Assembly: GCF_947487915.1 (NCBI RefSeq)
Contig: NZ_CANKYH010000004.1
Span: 1 to 64,000 of the forward strand
Length of the DNA: 64,000 bases
Source: an uncultured Serinicoccus sp.
Lineage (GTDB): Bacteria > Actinomycetota > Actinomycetes > Actinomycetales > Dermatophilaceae
Direction of reading: 5' to 3'
In this document: positions 1 through 7,831 of the stretch, piece by piece
Layout: every line of letters starts with the position of its first letter
Position numbering within the stretch: the stretch's first letter is position 1
Position numbers and translations under genes: made by a program
Notes under the pieces: generated by a model
Told to the model about the DNA's origin: nothing
The model's input: the letters and a program-made list of their open reading frames with translations, nothing else
Database searches by the model: none

Positions 1-449
1 ACATGGGGCTGTGGGCCCGCCAACGCGCTGGCCAGGACGTCACCGGGCTGGTCCATCACAGCGACCGCGGCGTGCAATATCGAGCGATTCGCTACACCGA
101 GCGCCTCGTCGAGGCCGAGGCCGTCGCCTCGGTCGGGTCCAAGGGCGACTCGTATGACAACGCGATGGCCGAGGCGCTCAACTCGCTGTTCAAGGCCGAG
201 TGCATCCGCAACCCCGTCATGCGACCGAAGGGCGGCTGGAAGTCGGTCGTCGATGTCGAGGTCGCGGTCGCCGAGTACGTCGACTGGTACAACCACCGAC
301 GGCTTCACGGCGAGATCGGGCTGGTCCCACCCTCCGAGTTCGAGACCAACCACTGGGCAACCCTGCACAGCGAGCACTACCGTAAGAACCCGGTCCTCAC
401 CGAGGTCCGAACCACCTAACCGAGCCTCCACGAAACCCGGGGCGATTCA
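1..449 (+). mobile_element. IS3-family insertion sequence, right end
   Basis: The window opens inside an IS3-type element. Its transposase ends at 417-419, and positions 422-449 (GAGCCTCCACGAAACCCGGG followed by GCGATTCA) look like the terminal inverted repeat, ending in the CA typical of IS3 right ends. The left end is outside the window, so the repeat could not be matched to its partner and the 449 boundary is inferred. The bases right after it continue in the reading frame of the downstream NlpC/P60 gene, so the element sits within that gene's first codons. Confidence 0.7.
3..419 (+). CDS. IS3-family transposase OrfB, C-terminal part
   Basis: This is the C-terminal half of a DDE (rve-type) integrase/transposase that would cut and rejoin the ends of its insertion sequence in the cytoplasm. 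Visible IS3 OrfB signatures are HSDRGVQY with the second catalytic Asp, then SVGSKGDSYDNAMAEALN, which carries the catalytic Glu, and near the end the YNHRRLHGEIGLVPPSEFE block common to IS3/IS150-like enzymes. The frame is already open at base 3, so the first ATG there is internal and the protein is cut by the window edge, not by decay. There is no frameshift or stop within the visible 138 codons, so the element may still be active. Confidence 0.88.
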   Translation: MGLWARQRAGQDVTGLVHHSDRGVQYRAIRYTERLVEAEAVASVGSKGDSYDNAMAEALNSLFKAECIRNPVMRPKGGWKSVVDVEVAVAEYVDWYNHRRLHGEIGLVPPSEFETNHWATLHSEHYRKNPVLTEVRTT

Positions 450-514
450 CCCCCCAGCACCGTGCCAAGCACCGCGCATCCCGCTCCGCCCCACGAGGGG
501 GCACGGCCGCACTC

Positions 515-1339
515 ATGGTCGGCGGCCTGGTCGCCGGCACGGTCGCCACCGCCGGCGCAAGCACCCTCAACCCGCCGACAGCGGAGCAGGCGGATGACCT
601 GACCGGTGAGGCGTCCGGCGCGGTCATCCTGCCCGGCACCGACCGCCAGGACCCTCGCCCCGCCGGGGCCGCGCAGACGAGCCTGCGCAGCGCATCCCTG
701 GACGAGCTGCGCGAGCAGTCGGCCGCGGACCGCAGCGAAGCCCGGTCGGCGCCCGAGGGCGAGGCCGCCTCGGTCACCACCCTGCTGGCCGACTCCACCT
801 TCACCGGCACCACGCTCGAGGTGCAGACCGCCGACCCCGAGCCCGTCGAGCCGACCACCACGCCCCAGCCGCAGCCCGCCGAGCAGGACGAGAACCTTCA
901 CAGCGAGGCGCAGCAGGCCACCCCCGAAGCGGCCCTGCAGCAACCCGAACCGGTGCAGCAGCAGGCCACCGAACAGACGCAGCCGCAGGCGGCGCCCGCG
1001 CCCGCGGTCGGAGGATCCCTGTTCGACATCGCCGCCAGCTACGTCGGCTACCCCTACGTGCTCTACGGCACTCCTCCCCAGGCGTTCGACTGCTCGGCCT
1101 ACACCTGGTGGGTCTTCAAGCAGGCCGGGATCGACATCCCCCGCACAGTGGCCGGCCAGAAAGCCGCGGTCACCCCGGTCTCCGACCCTCAGCCGGGCGA
1201 CCTCATCTTCTACAACGACTGGTACCACGTGGGCATCTATGCCGGGAACGGCATGACCTACGAGGCGATGAACCCCAGCACCGACGTGCGGTACGGACCG
1301 CTGCTGTCGAACAACGTCTGGTACGGCCGCATCGGCTGA
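515..1339 (+). CDS. NlpC/P60 cell-wall hydrolase, N-terminus removed by IS
   Basis: This is a C40-family peptidase expected to cut peptide stems of peptidoglycan outside the cell. The C-terminal catalytic domain has the Cys in FDCSAYTWW, the His in WYHVGIYAGNG and the usual PGDLIFY motif. Before it lies a long Ala/Pro/Gln/Glu-rich low-complexity linker. A nearly identical catalytic domain is encoded at 50126-51010, where an intact start and signal peptide precede it. Here the homologous frame runs back to about 452, immediately after the IS3 end, without any start codon before ATG 515. Translation from 515 gives 274 residues with a hydrophobic stretch but no positively charged leader, so secretion is probably lost. 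It is therefore likely a beheaded, non-exported paralogue. Confidence 0.75.
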   Translation: MVGGLVAGTVATAGASTLNPPTAEQADDLTGEASGAVILPGTDRQDPRPAGAAQTSLRSASLDELREQSAADRSEARSAPEGEAASVTTLLADSTFTGTTLEVQTADPEPVEPTTTPQPQPAEQDENLHSEAQQATPEAALQQPEPVQQQATEQTQPQAAPAPAVGGSLFDIAASYVGYPYVLYGTPPQAFDCSAYTWWVFKQAGIDIPRTVAGQKAAVTPVSDPQPGDLIFYNDWYHVGIYAGNGMTYEAMNPSTDVRYGPLLSNNVWYGRIG

Positions 1340-1340
1340 C

Positions 1341-1865
1341 TCAGGAGGCGTCTTCAGCCCTCCGACCGCGGGCGCCTGGCGATGTCGGTGTGTCGGCGGA
1401 GCCATGCTCGTACCGGCATGCCTGCCCGACCTGCAGGGTGGAGAAGTCCCCGTCGAGGGCCGGTGAACTGGTGTGTGGTGCCTCCTGCCGCACCCGGTCT
1501 GTGTCCGCAGCGTCGGTCACCTGCAGGCGCGTCGGAGAAGACCGTCCGCCCGGACGTCGGGCTCCACGCCCGCACATGGTGCAGGTCCTCCACGCCGTTG
1601 GTGTCGCTGAGCACCGTTGTGGGCAGTTCGACCGGCTCGAAGAGCCACATGGCACCCATCCACAGCAGGTAGCCGGCCATGAGGGCCATGAAGAGCCCGT
1701 TGAACAGGGCGCCGAGAATCCCCCCCCGGCGCCATCTGAACGCGTCTTCCTGGCCGTGGCCGGCCGCTGACTGAGCCGCTGCGCGGCCAGGGCGATGAGC
1801 GCACCCCGCCGACGGCGGAGAAGGTGTGGAACGCCGTCGGAGATCACCGGATGACCACAGTTCTC
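1341..1865 (-). pseudogene. Decayed CDF-type cation efflux transporter
   Basis: Reading the minus strand and moving between frames gives pieces matching the intact CDF gene at 61439-62356: a DAFHTFSAVGG block near 1830, ALIALAAQRLSQRPATA near 1780, GILGALFNGLFMALMAGYLLW near 1700 and ELPTTVL, then HHVRAW, SGRTVFS and FSTLQV towards 1440. At least two single-base shifts are present (one extra G near 1833), and everything between the ELPTTV and HHVRAW blocks is deleted, removing roughly 90 codons including later membrane segments. The remnant ends one base from the convergent NlpC/P60 gene. It cannot encode a working transporter. Confidence 0.8.
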
Positions 1866-1961
1866 CGGTCCGCCTCGGCTTCGGTGTGGGCGCCGTGCGA
1901 CATCGTCCAAGCGGGCGACCTCCCTGCACCGGCGTCTCACGCACCGGGTGGACGACCGACC

Positions 1962-1978
1962 TTGACCAAAACTTCATC
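1962..1978 (+). promoter_or_regulatory. 17-bp tandem regulator box (copy 1)
   Basis: TTGACC-AAAAC-TTCATC: two similar hexamers, 11 nt apart, as in the other ten copies in this window. It ends 71 nt before the start of the thiol-relay operon at 2049. It is a presumed binding site for the OmpR-type regulator encoded at 52335-53057. Confidence 0.6.
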
Positions 1979-2048
1979 ATCCGCGTTCTGAAACAGCAAC
2001 CCGTGCGCAGGAGCCTGGCAGGACCACCACGAGTCGAGGAGCCCGGAA

Positions 2049-2336
2049 ATGACCCAGTTCCCTCATGGTCCCGCGAACGGACCACGCGACAGCGGCAGCG
2101 GCGTCCCGCCGCTGCCGACCGTGACGACACCTCACCACGAGCACCCTGCCCAGGCTCCGCACGGGCACGGCAGGCACGCGTGGGCGATGTGGCTGATGTG
2201 CGTGCCCATGCTGCTGATCGTGGGTCTGCTGATCCTCAGCGGCTCAGCAGGGTTCGGTGCCATCGTCTACGCCCTGGCGTGCCTGGGCATGATGGCGGCG
2301 ATGATGCTGTTCATGCAGCACGGCACCCGCCGATGA
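2049..2336 (+). CDS. Small His-containing membrane protein
   Basis: This 95-residue protein has a histidine-rich, proline-rich cytosolic or external N-terminus (HHEHPAQAPHGHGRHAW) followed by two closely spaced hydrophobic segments, the second rich in methionine (CLGMMAAMMLFM). It resembles the DUF2933-like small proteins often found in copper clusters, and has a close paralogue at 55844-56125 with the same WLMC-PML and YALAC-GMMAAMML blocks. The His and Met content suggests metal contact, but no function is established. Its stop codon overlaps the start of the next gene (ATGA), so it is the first gene of a four-gene operon preceded by a regulator box 71 nt upstream. Confidence 0.75.
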   Translation: MTQFPHGPANGPRDSGSGVPPLPTVTTPHHEHPAQAPHGHGRHAWAMWLMCVPMLLIVGLLILSGSAGFGAIVYALACLGMMAAMMLFMQHGTRR

Positions 2337-2647
2337 ACCGCGTCACCGACGCGCGGGCCACCACCGGTCGGTCCAGGGACGCCCAGCCCGTGCCGCGAGC
2401 CACCCTGCTCACCACCACGGCGTGCCACCTGTGCGAGGACGCGCACCAGGAGCTGAGCCGTCGCGCAGGGTGCGGCGAGCTGTCCCTGGAGGTGGTGGCC
2501 GTGGAGTCTGACGAGGGGCGCGCGCTGGTCGCCACGCACCGACCAGCCATGTTCCCGCTGGTGCTCCTCGACGGCCGCCCGCTGGGTCACGGGCGCCTCT
2601 CCCGGCGCCGCCTGGACGCTGCGCTGCGGTCGGGCAAGGTGCGCTGA
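2333..2647 (+). CDS. Glutaredoxin-like small thiol protein
   Basis: This 104-residue protein has a thioredoxin-fold N-terminus with the redox motif C-H-L-C (TTTACHLCEDAHQEL) about 37 residues in, followed by a beta-alpha pattern and the conserved FPLVLLDGRPLGHGRLS segment typical of glutaredoxin-like (DUF836-type) proteins. No signal peptide is visible, so it is probably cytosolic. It overlaps the preceding gene by four bases and its stop overlaps the next start (2647), placing it between a membrane protein and a CcdA-like thiol transporter. The likely role is feeding or receiving electrons in that relay, which is inferred from the motif and context. Confidence 0.72.
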   Translation: MNRVTDARATTGRSRDAQPVPRATLLTTTACHLCEDAHQELSRRAGCGELSLEVVAVESDEGRALVATHRPAMFPLVLLDGRPLGHGRLSRRRLDAALRSGKVR

Positions 2648-3621
2648 TGGGCACCGAGCTGCTGGCCACGGGCAGCATCCTGGCGGCCTTCTTCGCCGGT
2701 GCCGTCGCGCTCTTCGCCCCGTGCTGCATCGTCTTCCTGGCCCCGGCCTACCTGGCCGCGGCGGTGAAGAACAACAGGTGGCGCCTGCTGCCGCTCACCT
2801 TCGTCTTCGCCGCCGGGCTCGCCCTCGTCCTGGTGCCCATCACCCTCGGTGTCAGCCTGATCGCCGGAGCGATCGCGAGGTACCACGTGCAGCTGTACTG
2901 GGCCGGCGGGCTGCTCATGATCGGGCTCGGTCTGCTGGCCCTGTCCGGGCGCATGTGGTCGATGCCCTCGGTGCTGCGCGCCCCGGACACCGCCCGGGGG
3001 GACTCGGCGACGTTCTTCAGCCTGGGCGTCTTCTCGGGGATCGCCTCCAGCTGCTGCGCCCCGGTCCTGGCCGGCGTGATGACCCTCTCGGCGCTGTCCG
3101 GCAGCGCCGCCGGCGGAGCGCTGCTGGGTATGGCGTACGTCTTCGGCATGGTGCTGCCGCTCTTCGTCATGGCGCTGGCCTGGGACGCAGCCGGGCTGGG
3201 GGAGCGCCGCTGGGGGCGGGCCAGGCCGCTGCGGTGGAGCGTTGCGGGACGGACGCTGCACACGAACACCGTCAACGTGGCCGTCGCACTGGCCTTCGTC
3301 GCCATGGGGGTCGCCGTCATCTCGCTGGCGGGGTCGACCACCATGACCGGCAACGCCACCTGGTTCCAGCGCCTCGCGAGCGACGGGGTCACCCGGACCG
3401 CCGAGCAGGTCCTCGGCCGGGTCGCGCCCGTGCCCGAACCCCTGCTCGGGCTGGGCCTGCTCGCCCTTGCCGCGTCGTTCGTGTGGTTCACGCTGCGCGA
3501 CCGGAAACGCAGGACGACCACGGACGCCGACGGAACCGCCGACGGAACCGCCGACGATGCACCCACGCACGCGTGCCACGAGCACACGGGCGCACCAGGA
3601 CAAGGAGCGCAGCAACCATGA
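2647..3621 (+). CDS. CcdA/DsbD-like transmembrane thiol transporter
   Basis: This 324-residue membrane protein of the cytochrome c biogenesis CcdA family would carry reducing equivalents across the membrane. The two half-site motifs are visible as LFAPCCIVFLAPAY in the first helix and SSCCAPVLAGVM in the fourth. Both contain paired cysteines next to the proline where ordinary CcdA has a single Cys, which suits the variants found in metal-resistance clusters. The C-terminal tail is hydrophilic and ends in a His-containing stretch. It is translationally coupled to genes on both sides, with a glutaredoxin-like protein before and a membrane-anchored redoxin after, so a complete cytosol-to-outside thiol pathway is encoded. 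The second, canonical CcdA at 30465-31211 belongs to cytochrome c maturation. Confidence 0.82.
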   Translation: MGTELLATGSILAAFFAGAVALFAPCCIVFLAPAYLAAAVKNNRWRLLPLTFVFAAGLALVLVPITLGVSLIAGAIARYHVQLYWAGGLLMIGLGLLALSGRMWSMPSVLRAPDTARGDSATFFSLGVFSGIASSCCAPVLAGVMTLSALSGSAAGGALLGMAYVFGMVLPLFVMALAWDAAGLGERRWGRARPLRWSVAGRTLHTNTVNVAVALAFVAMGVAVISLAGSTTMTGNATWFQRLASDGVTRTAEQVLGRVAPVPEPLLGLGLLALAASFVWFTLRDRKRRTTTDADGTADGTADDAPTHACHEHTGAPGQGAQQP

Positions 3622-4235
3622 GCACCAAGACCCAGCAAGCGCGGCGTCAGGCGCACGTCGCCCGGATCCGGCTCGAGCAGCAACGTCAGGAGCACACCGA
3701 GCGGCGCCGACGGCTCCTGGGGCTGGCCGGGCTGCTCGTCCTCGTGGCCGTGGTGACCTTCGGCCTGTGGCAGGCCCGGCCGACGACCAACGAGGTCAGC
3801 GGCGACGCGGCGCCCGGGTTCACGCTGCCGACGACCACCGGGCAGAGCGCGTCCCTGGCCGACTACCGGGGCAGCCCGGTCATCCTCTACTTCAACGAGG
3901 GCGCCGGGTGCGGGTCGTGCACCCAGCAGATGGCCGAGATCGAGAAGAACCGTGGCTTTGCCGACGCCGGCATCGTCGTCCTGCCGATCGTGATGAACAC
4001 CGCCGCCCAGATCCAGGCCGACCTCGACACCTTCGGCGTGAGCACGCCATACCTGCTCGACGACGGGACCGTCTCGCAGGCCTACGGCACGCTCGGCAAG
4101 GGCATGCACGCCGGGCTGCCCGGGCACGGGTTCGTCCTCGTCGACGCCGACGGCGTGCAGCGGTGGCAGGGGAACTACCCCTCGATGTGGCTCGACCCCG
4201 ACGACCTGCTGCGCGAGGCCACCTCGCGCCTGTGA
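3618..4235 (+). CDS. Membrane-anchored thioredoxin-like (AhpC/TSA-type) protein
   Basis: This 205-residue protein has a basic N-terminus, one transmembrane helix at about residues 36-53 and an extracytoplasmic thioredoxin-like domain. The domain opens with the APGFTLPTTTGQSASLADYRG strand pattern of the AhpC/TSA and Redoxin families and has a C-G-S-C active site in the GAGCGSCTQQM segment. It lies at the end of the 2049-4235 operon with a four-base overlap with the CcdA-like gene, and is the likely outer partner receiving electrons to keep cysteines or copper-binding proteins reduced outside the membrane. The substrate is unknown. Confidence 0.8.
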   Translation: MSTKTQQARRQAHVARIRLEQQRQEHTERRRRLLGLAGLLVLVAVVTFGLWQARPTTNEVSGDAAPGFTLPTTTGQSASLADYRGSPVILYFNEGAGCGSCTQQMAEIEKNRGFADAGIVVLPIVMNTAAQIQADLDTFGVSTPYLLDDGTVSQAYGTLGKGMHAGLPGHGFVLVDADGVQRWQGNYPSMWLDPDDLLREATSRL

Positions 4236-4273
4236 GCGCCTTGACCCGTGTGACGAAGGTCCGACGTCGGTTC

Positions 4274-4290
4274 GATGAAGGTTTCCTGAA
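4274..4290 (-). promoter_or_regulatory. 17-bp tandem regulator box (copy 2)
   Basis: On the minus strand it reads TTCAGG-AAACC-TTCATC. It lies 84 nt upstream of the DUF305 gene at 4374, and relative to that gene it is in the reverse orientation, as is the box near the DUF305 gene at 32674-33315. Confidence 0.5.
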
Positions 4291-4373
4291 GGGACCCCCT
4301 CCGGGCTGGAATGACGCTGCATGGTCACGTTTACTCAGGGGGCACCGTCCCCCGACCTCTGGAGCTGGCCCCG

Positions 4374-4997
4374 ATGATGAACACCTCTCGCCTTCGCCTC
4401 GCGACCGGCGCCCTGGCGCTGACCGCGTTCCTCGCCGGCTGCGGCGACTCCACCGAGCCCGCAGGCGGCGGCACCACCGCCGCCTCCACGACGGACGGTG
4501 AGCAGGCCGCCCAGGAGCACAACGAGGCGGACACGATGTTCGCGCAGATGATGATCGTCCACCACGAGGGCGCGATCGAGATGGCCCAGCTGGCCCAGGA
4601 GCAGGCGGTCACGCCCGAGGTGCAGGAGCTGGCCGCACAGATCGAGGCGGCCCAGGGCCCGGAGATCGAGCTCATGCAGTCCTGGCTGCAGCAGTGGGGT
4701 GAACCGGCCGCCTCCGAGGACGACATGGCCGGGATGGGCCACGGCGACACCAGCGGTATGGAGATGGACGGGATGACCCAGGAGGAGGCGATGGCTGAGC
4801 TCGAGGGCCTGTCCGGCGAGGCGTTCGACGCCCGGTTCCTGGAGCTGATGATCGAGCACCACCGCGGCGCCGTCACGATGGCACAGACCGCCCTGGACGA
4901 GGGGCAGCACCCCGACGTGCAGGAGCTCGCCGAGCAGGTCGTGACCGACCAGGAGGCCGAGATCGAGCACATGGAGCAGCTGCACAAGGGGTTGTGA
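4374..4997 (+). CDS. DUF305 lipoprotein
   Basis: This 207-residue exported lipoprotein has a lipobox (FLAGC) near residue 22. The mature part is two copies of the DUF305 four-helix unit: the first with MMIVHHEGAIEMA, the second with MIEHHRGAVTMA, each followed by an acidic Q-EIE-M helix. Between them is a short Met/His/Asp-rich insert (DMAGMGHGDTSGMEMDGM) that could bind copper or silver. Proteins of this family recur in copper-resistance clusters, but their biochemical role is not settled. Start ATG 4374 is chosen because GGAG at 4361 precedes it. It is preceded by a regulator box and followed closely by a SHOCT protein and a multicopper oxidase. Confidence 0.85.
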   Translation: MMNTSRLRLATGALALTAFLAGCGDSTEPAGGGTTAASTTDGEQAAQEHNEADTMFAQMMIVHHEGAIEMAQLAQEQAVTPEVQELAAQIEAAQGPEIELMQSWLQQWGEPAASEDDMAGMGHGDTSGMEMDGMTQEEAMAELEGLSGEAFDARFLELMIEHHRGAVTMAQTALDEGQHPDVQELAEQVVTDQEAEIEHMEQLHKGL

Positions 4998-5046
4998 ACC
5001 CCGAGACGGCATGCAGCCGTGCCGGTGGTGAGAGGAGGATGGAGCC

Positions 5047-5316
5047 GTGACCTGGGTATTCACAGCCCTGCTCATCGGTGGCATCGCGCTGCTGGCCTAC
5101 ACGCTGGCGCGGGTCCTCGCCGGCGGCCTGGTTCACGGACCGACCGGGGCCGGCGTTCCGGGTCGGTCCCGCCGGGACCGGACCGAGGACACGGCACCTG
5201 CTGATGGGTCGAGCGCCCGGCGGATCCTGGACGAGCGCTACGCGGCCGGGGAGCTGAGCACGCAGGAGTACGAGCATCGCCGGGCTGTGCTGGCCGGGCG
5301 CGAGGAGGAGTCATGA
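5047..5316 (+). CDS. Small SHOCT-domain membrane protein
   Basis: This 89-residue protein has one N-terminal membrane helix (about residues 3-25), a charged linker and a C-terminal SHOCT motif (ARRILDERYAAGELSTQEYEHRR). It starts with GTG behind a GAGGAGG site and its end overlaps the next gene's ATG. SHOCT peptides usually mediate oligomerisation or protein contacts. All three SHOCT proteins in this window neighbour a multicopper oxidase, so a partner or anchor role for that enzyme is possible but untested. Confidence 0.75.
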   Translation: MTWVFTALLIGGIALLAYTLARVLAGGLVHGPTGAGVPGRSRRDRTEDTAPADGSSARRILDERYAAGELSTQEYEHRRAVLAGREEES

Positions 5317-6824
5317 GACCGGTCAGCCGGCGCACGGCGCTGACCATGGGTGGACTGGGTCTCGCCACCACCGTGATAGGTGGGACGGGCCTGTGGCGTG
5401 AGCTGACCACGCCCGGTGCGCCCGGCGATCCGGGGGGTGAGCTGGTGGAGCCGGAGGTGCTGGCCAGCGGCGGCGGGCGCCTGGACGTGCAGCTCCAGGC
5501 CCGCGTCGACACGCACGAGGTGGCGGGGCGGTCGGCCACCACGATGGGCTACAACGGCGGCGTGCCGGGTCCGACCCTGCGGCTGCGCCCCGGGGACCTG
5601 CTGCGGATCGAGCTGGACAACCAGCTGGACCACGTGACCAACCTGCACGTGCACGGGCTGCACGTGACCCCCGAGGGCGACGGCGACAACGTCTTCGTCG
5701 AGGTCGAGCCCGGCGCGAGCCGTCAGTACGAGTACCAGCTGCCGAAGGACCACCCGCCGGGGGTCTACTGGTACCACCCCCACCACCACGGCAGCGTGGC
5801 CGACCAGCTGTTCGCCGGGCTCTACGGCGCCATCGTCGTGGAGGAGGACGACCCGCCGGCCGTCGACCGCGAACGGGTGCTGGTCGTCTCCGACATCACC
5901 CTCTCCCAGGACGGGTCCGTCGTCGGCCCCTCGATGCCCGAGCGGATGATGGGCCGCGAGGGTGAGCTGCTCCTGCTCGACGGCCAGGTGGAGCCGGTCC
6001 TGACGGCACGGGGGGGCGATCGGGAGCGTTGGCGGGTGGTCAACGCCTGCTCCTCCCGCTTCGTGTCGTTGCGGTTGTCCGGCGAGGGCAGCTCCGCGCG
6101 AGTGGTCGGCCGTGACGTCGGCCGCCTCCCCACGCCGGTGGCCCTGGAGGAAATCGTCCTGGCCCCGGGCAACCGGATGGACGTGCTCGTCGACCTGGCC
6201 GAGGGCAGGACCGAGCTGGTCGCCGTGCCCGTGGACCGCGGCCAGATGATGGGCGGGATGATGGGCGGCGCCGTGGGCCCGGAGGACTCCGAACGGGTCC
6301 TGGCCAGCCTCGACGTACGCGGGGGCGGGGGGCCCTCGGCCGGTGAGGCCGGCGACGGCGGCGCGGGGGCGGCCCCCGGTCCCGACGGGCTGCTGGCCGA
6401 CCTGCGGGACGCGCAGGTCGACCGGCGCCGGCAGCTGACCATGGAGATGTCCATGGGCGGCGGGATGATGGGCGGGGGCGGCCGTGGACCGGGCGGGATG
6501 ATGGATCTCACCATCGACGGCCGGTCCTTCGACCCTGACCGCGTCGACCAGCGGGTGCGGCTGGGCACGGTCGAGGAGTGGACCATCGGCAACGTGGGCC
6601 CCATGGACCATCCCTTCCACCTGCACGTCTGGCCCATGCAGGTGCTCGACGTCGACGGGCAGGCTCCCGAGGAGGTGCTGTGGCTCGACGTGGTCAACGT
6701 CCCGGCCGGCGGCAGTGTCACCGTGCGCGTCCGGTTCGCCGACTTCGGCGGACGGACCGTCTACCACTGCCACATCCTCGACCACGAGGACCTCGGCATG
6801 ATGGGCACGATCGAGGCCGAGTGA
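5313..6824 (+). CDS. Multicopper oxidase, Tat-exported
   Basis: This 503-residue three-cupredoxin oxidase probably oxidises Cu(I) to the less permeant Cu(II) or acts on phenolics outside the membrane. The N-terminus is a twin-arginine signal (SRRTALTMGG) without a lipobox. Copper ligand motifs are complete: HVHGLHV, YWYHPHHHGS, HPFHLHVWPM and the T1-containing YHCHILDHEDLGMMG. A Met/Gly-rich segment (MEMSMGGGMMGGGGRG) at roughly residues 375-395 and another GQMMGGMMGG stretch recall the Met-rich copper-handling insert of CueO. It is flanked by two SHOCT proteins and DUF305 genes, and a second, distinct oxidase is at 53465-54961. Confidence 0.88.
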   Translation: MRPVSRRTALTMGGLGLATTVIGGTGLWRELTTPGAPGDPGGELVEPEVLASGGGRLDVQLQARVDTHEVAGRSATTMGYNGGVPGPTLRLRPGDLLRIELDNQLDHVTNLHVHGLHVTPEGDGDNVFVEVEPGASRQYEYQLPKDHPPGVYWYHPHHHGSVADQLFAGLYGAIVVEEDDPPAVDRERVLVVSDITLSQDGSVVGPSMPERMMGREGELLLLDGQVEPVLTARGGDRERWRVVNACSSRFVSLRLSGEGSSARVVGRDVGRLPTPVALEEIVLAPGNRMDVLVDLAEGRTELVAVPVDRGQMMGGMMGGAVGPEDSERVLASLDVRGGGGPSAGEAGDGGAGAAPGPDGLLADLRDAQVDRRRQLTMEMSMGGGMMGGGGRGPGGMMDLTIDGRSFDPDRVDQRVRLGTVEEWTIGNVGPMDHPFHLHVWPMQVLDVDGQAPEEVLWLDVVNVPAGGSVTVRVRFADFGGRTVYHCHILDHEDLGMMGTIEAE

Positions 6825-6870
6825 CCCTGCGACGTCCGGACCGACCGACCACGAAGGAGAGGAGAGAACG

Positions 6871-7158
6871 ATGATGGGCAACGGCTGGGGAGCAGGCATG
6901 GGTTGGATGTGGGTCCTGTGGCCCCTGGTCATCATCGCCACCGTCGCCGTGGTGGCGCTGCTGGTCCGCTCCGGCGCAGACCGCTCACGCCCGCCAGCGC
7001 CGGTGGACCAGCCGCCGGCGCACGAGGCGGACGAGCCGACCGCGGCCGCCGGGCAGCCCGCGGCGCGCCGGATCCTCGACGAGCGCTACGCCCGCGGTGA
7101 GATCGACGAGGAGGACTACCGGGCCCGGCGTCGACGCCTCGAGGAGCCCGACGCCTGA
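6871..7158 (+). CDS. Small SHOCT-domain membrane protein
   Basis: This 95-residue protein has a Gly/Met/Trp-rich start, one transmembrane helix, a Pro/Ala-rich linker and a C-terminal SHOCT motif (ARRILDERYARGEIDEEDYRARRRRLEE). GGAGAGGAG lies just upstream of ATG 6871. It follows the multicopper oxidase after 46 nt and precedes a DUF305 membrane protein, so it is probably part of the same transcript. Function is not known. Confidence 0.75.
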   Translation: MMGNGWGAGMGWMWVLWPLVIIATVAVVALLVRSGADRSRPPAPVDQPPAHEADEPTAAAGQPAARRILDERYARGEIDEEDYRARRRRLEEPDA

Positions 7159-7218
7159 GAAGCACCTAGCCTGACCGCATACCCCTGCACGTACCCACGA
7201 GCCGAGGAGGCACCGCCG

Positions 7219-7821
7219 ATGTCCGAGCACGACCAGGGCCAGCACACCGAGCACGACCAGCACGGCCGGTCCGCGCAGGACCACGAGCAGCACAAGAAGC
7301 ACGAGCGCAAGATGTACCTGATCTTCGCCGGCATGATCACCACCTCGACGGTGACGATGTTCCTGCTGACCTACACCAACGCCTTCACCTGGTCGCACAT
7401 GACGTTCAGCGAGGAACGGCTCTACATGGCCCTGCTCATGGGCTCGGCGATGGCCATCATCATGCTCGGCTTCATGTGGGGGATGATGTACAAGAACGTC
7501 AGGGTCAACCTGGCAATCATCGCCGGCGCCCTCGTCCTGGGCCTGACCGCGCTGTGGCTGTCCCGCTCCCAGACCCTGGTCGACGACCAGGCCTACATGA
7601 ACGGGATGATCCCGCACCACTCGATCGCCATCCTCACCAGCGAGCGCGCCGACATCGACGACGTGCGCGTGCGCGAGCTGGCCGACGAGATCATCGAGGC
7701 CCAGCGCAAGGAGATCGCCGAGATGAAGTGGCTCGTCGACGACATCGAGAGCAACGGCGTGGTCACCACCGACCAGGAGGCCGAGCAGCGCCCCGTCCCC
7801 GAGTTCGGGGGTACTCCTTGA
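7219..7821 (+). CDS. DUF305-related membrane protein
   Basis: This 200-residue protein has a hydrophilic His/Glu/Gln-rich N-terminus of about 30 residues, then three transmembrane helices, then a single DUF305-like helical unit with the MNGMIPHHSIAILTS motif and an E-I-IEAQRKEIAEM helix. This layout (three helices followed by half a DUF305 domain) differs from the exported two-unit lipoproteins elsewhere in the window. The His-rich tail and HH motif suggest metal contact on one or both faces. It sits 60 nt after a SHOCT gene and 10 nt before the damaged K+ channel gene. Confidence 0.78.
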   Translation: MSEHDQGQHTEHDQHGRSAQDHEQHKKHERKMYLIFAGMITTSTVTMFLLTYTNAFTWSHMTFSEERLYMALLMGSAMAIIMLGFMWGMMYKNVRVNLAIIAGALVLGLTALWLSRSQTLVDDQAYMNGMIPHHSIAILTSERADIDDVRVRELADEIIEAQRKEIAEMKWLVDDIESNGVVTTDQEAEQRPVPEFGGTP

Positions 7822-7831
7822 GAGGCACATC

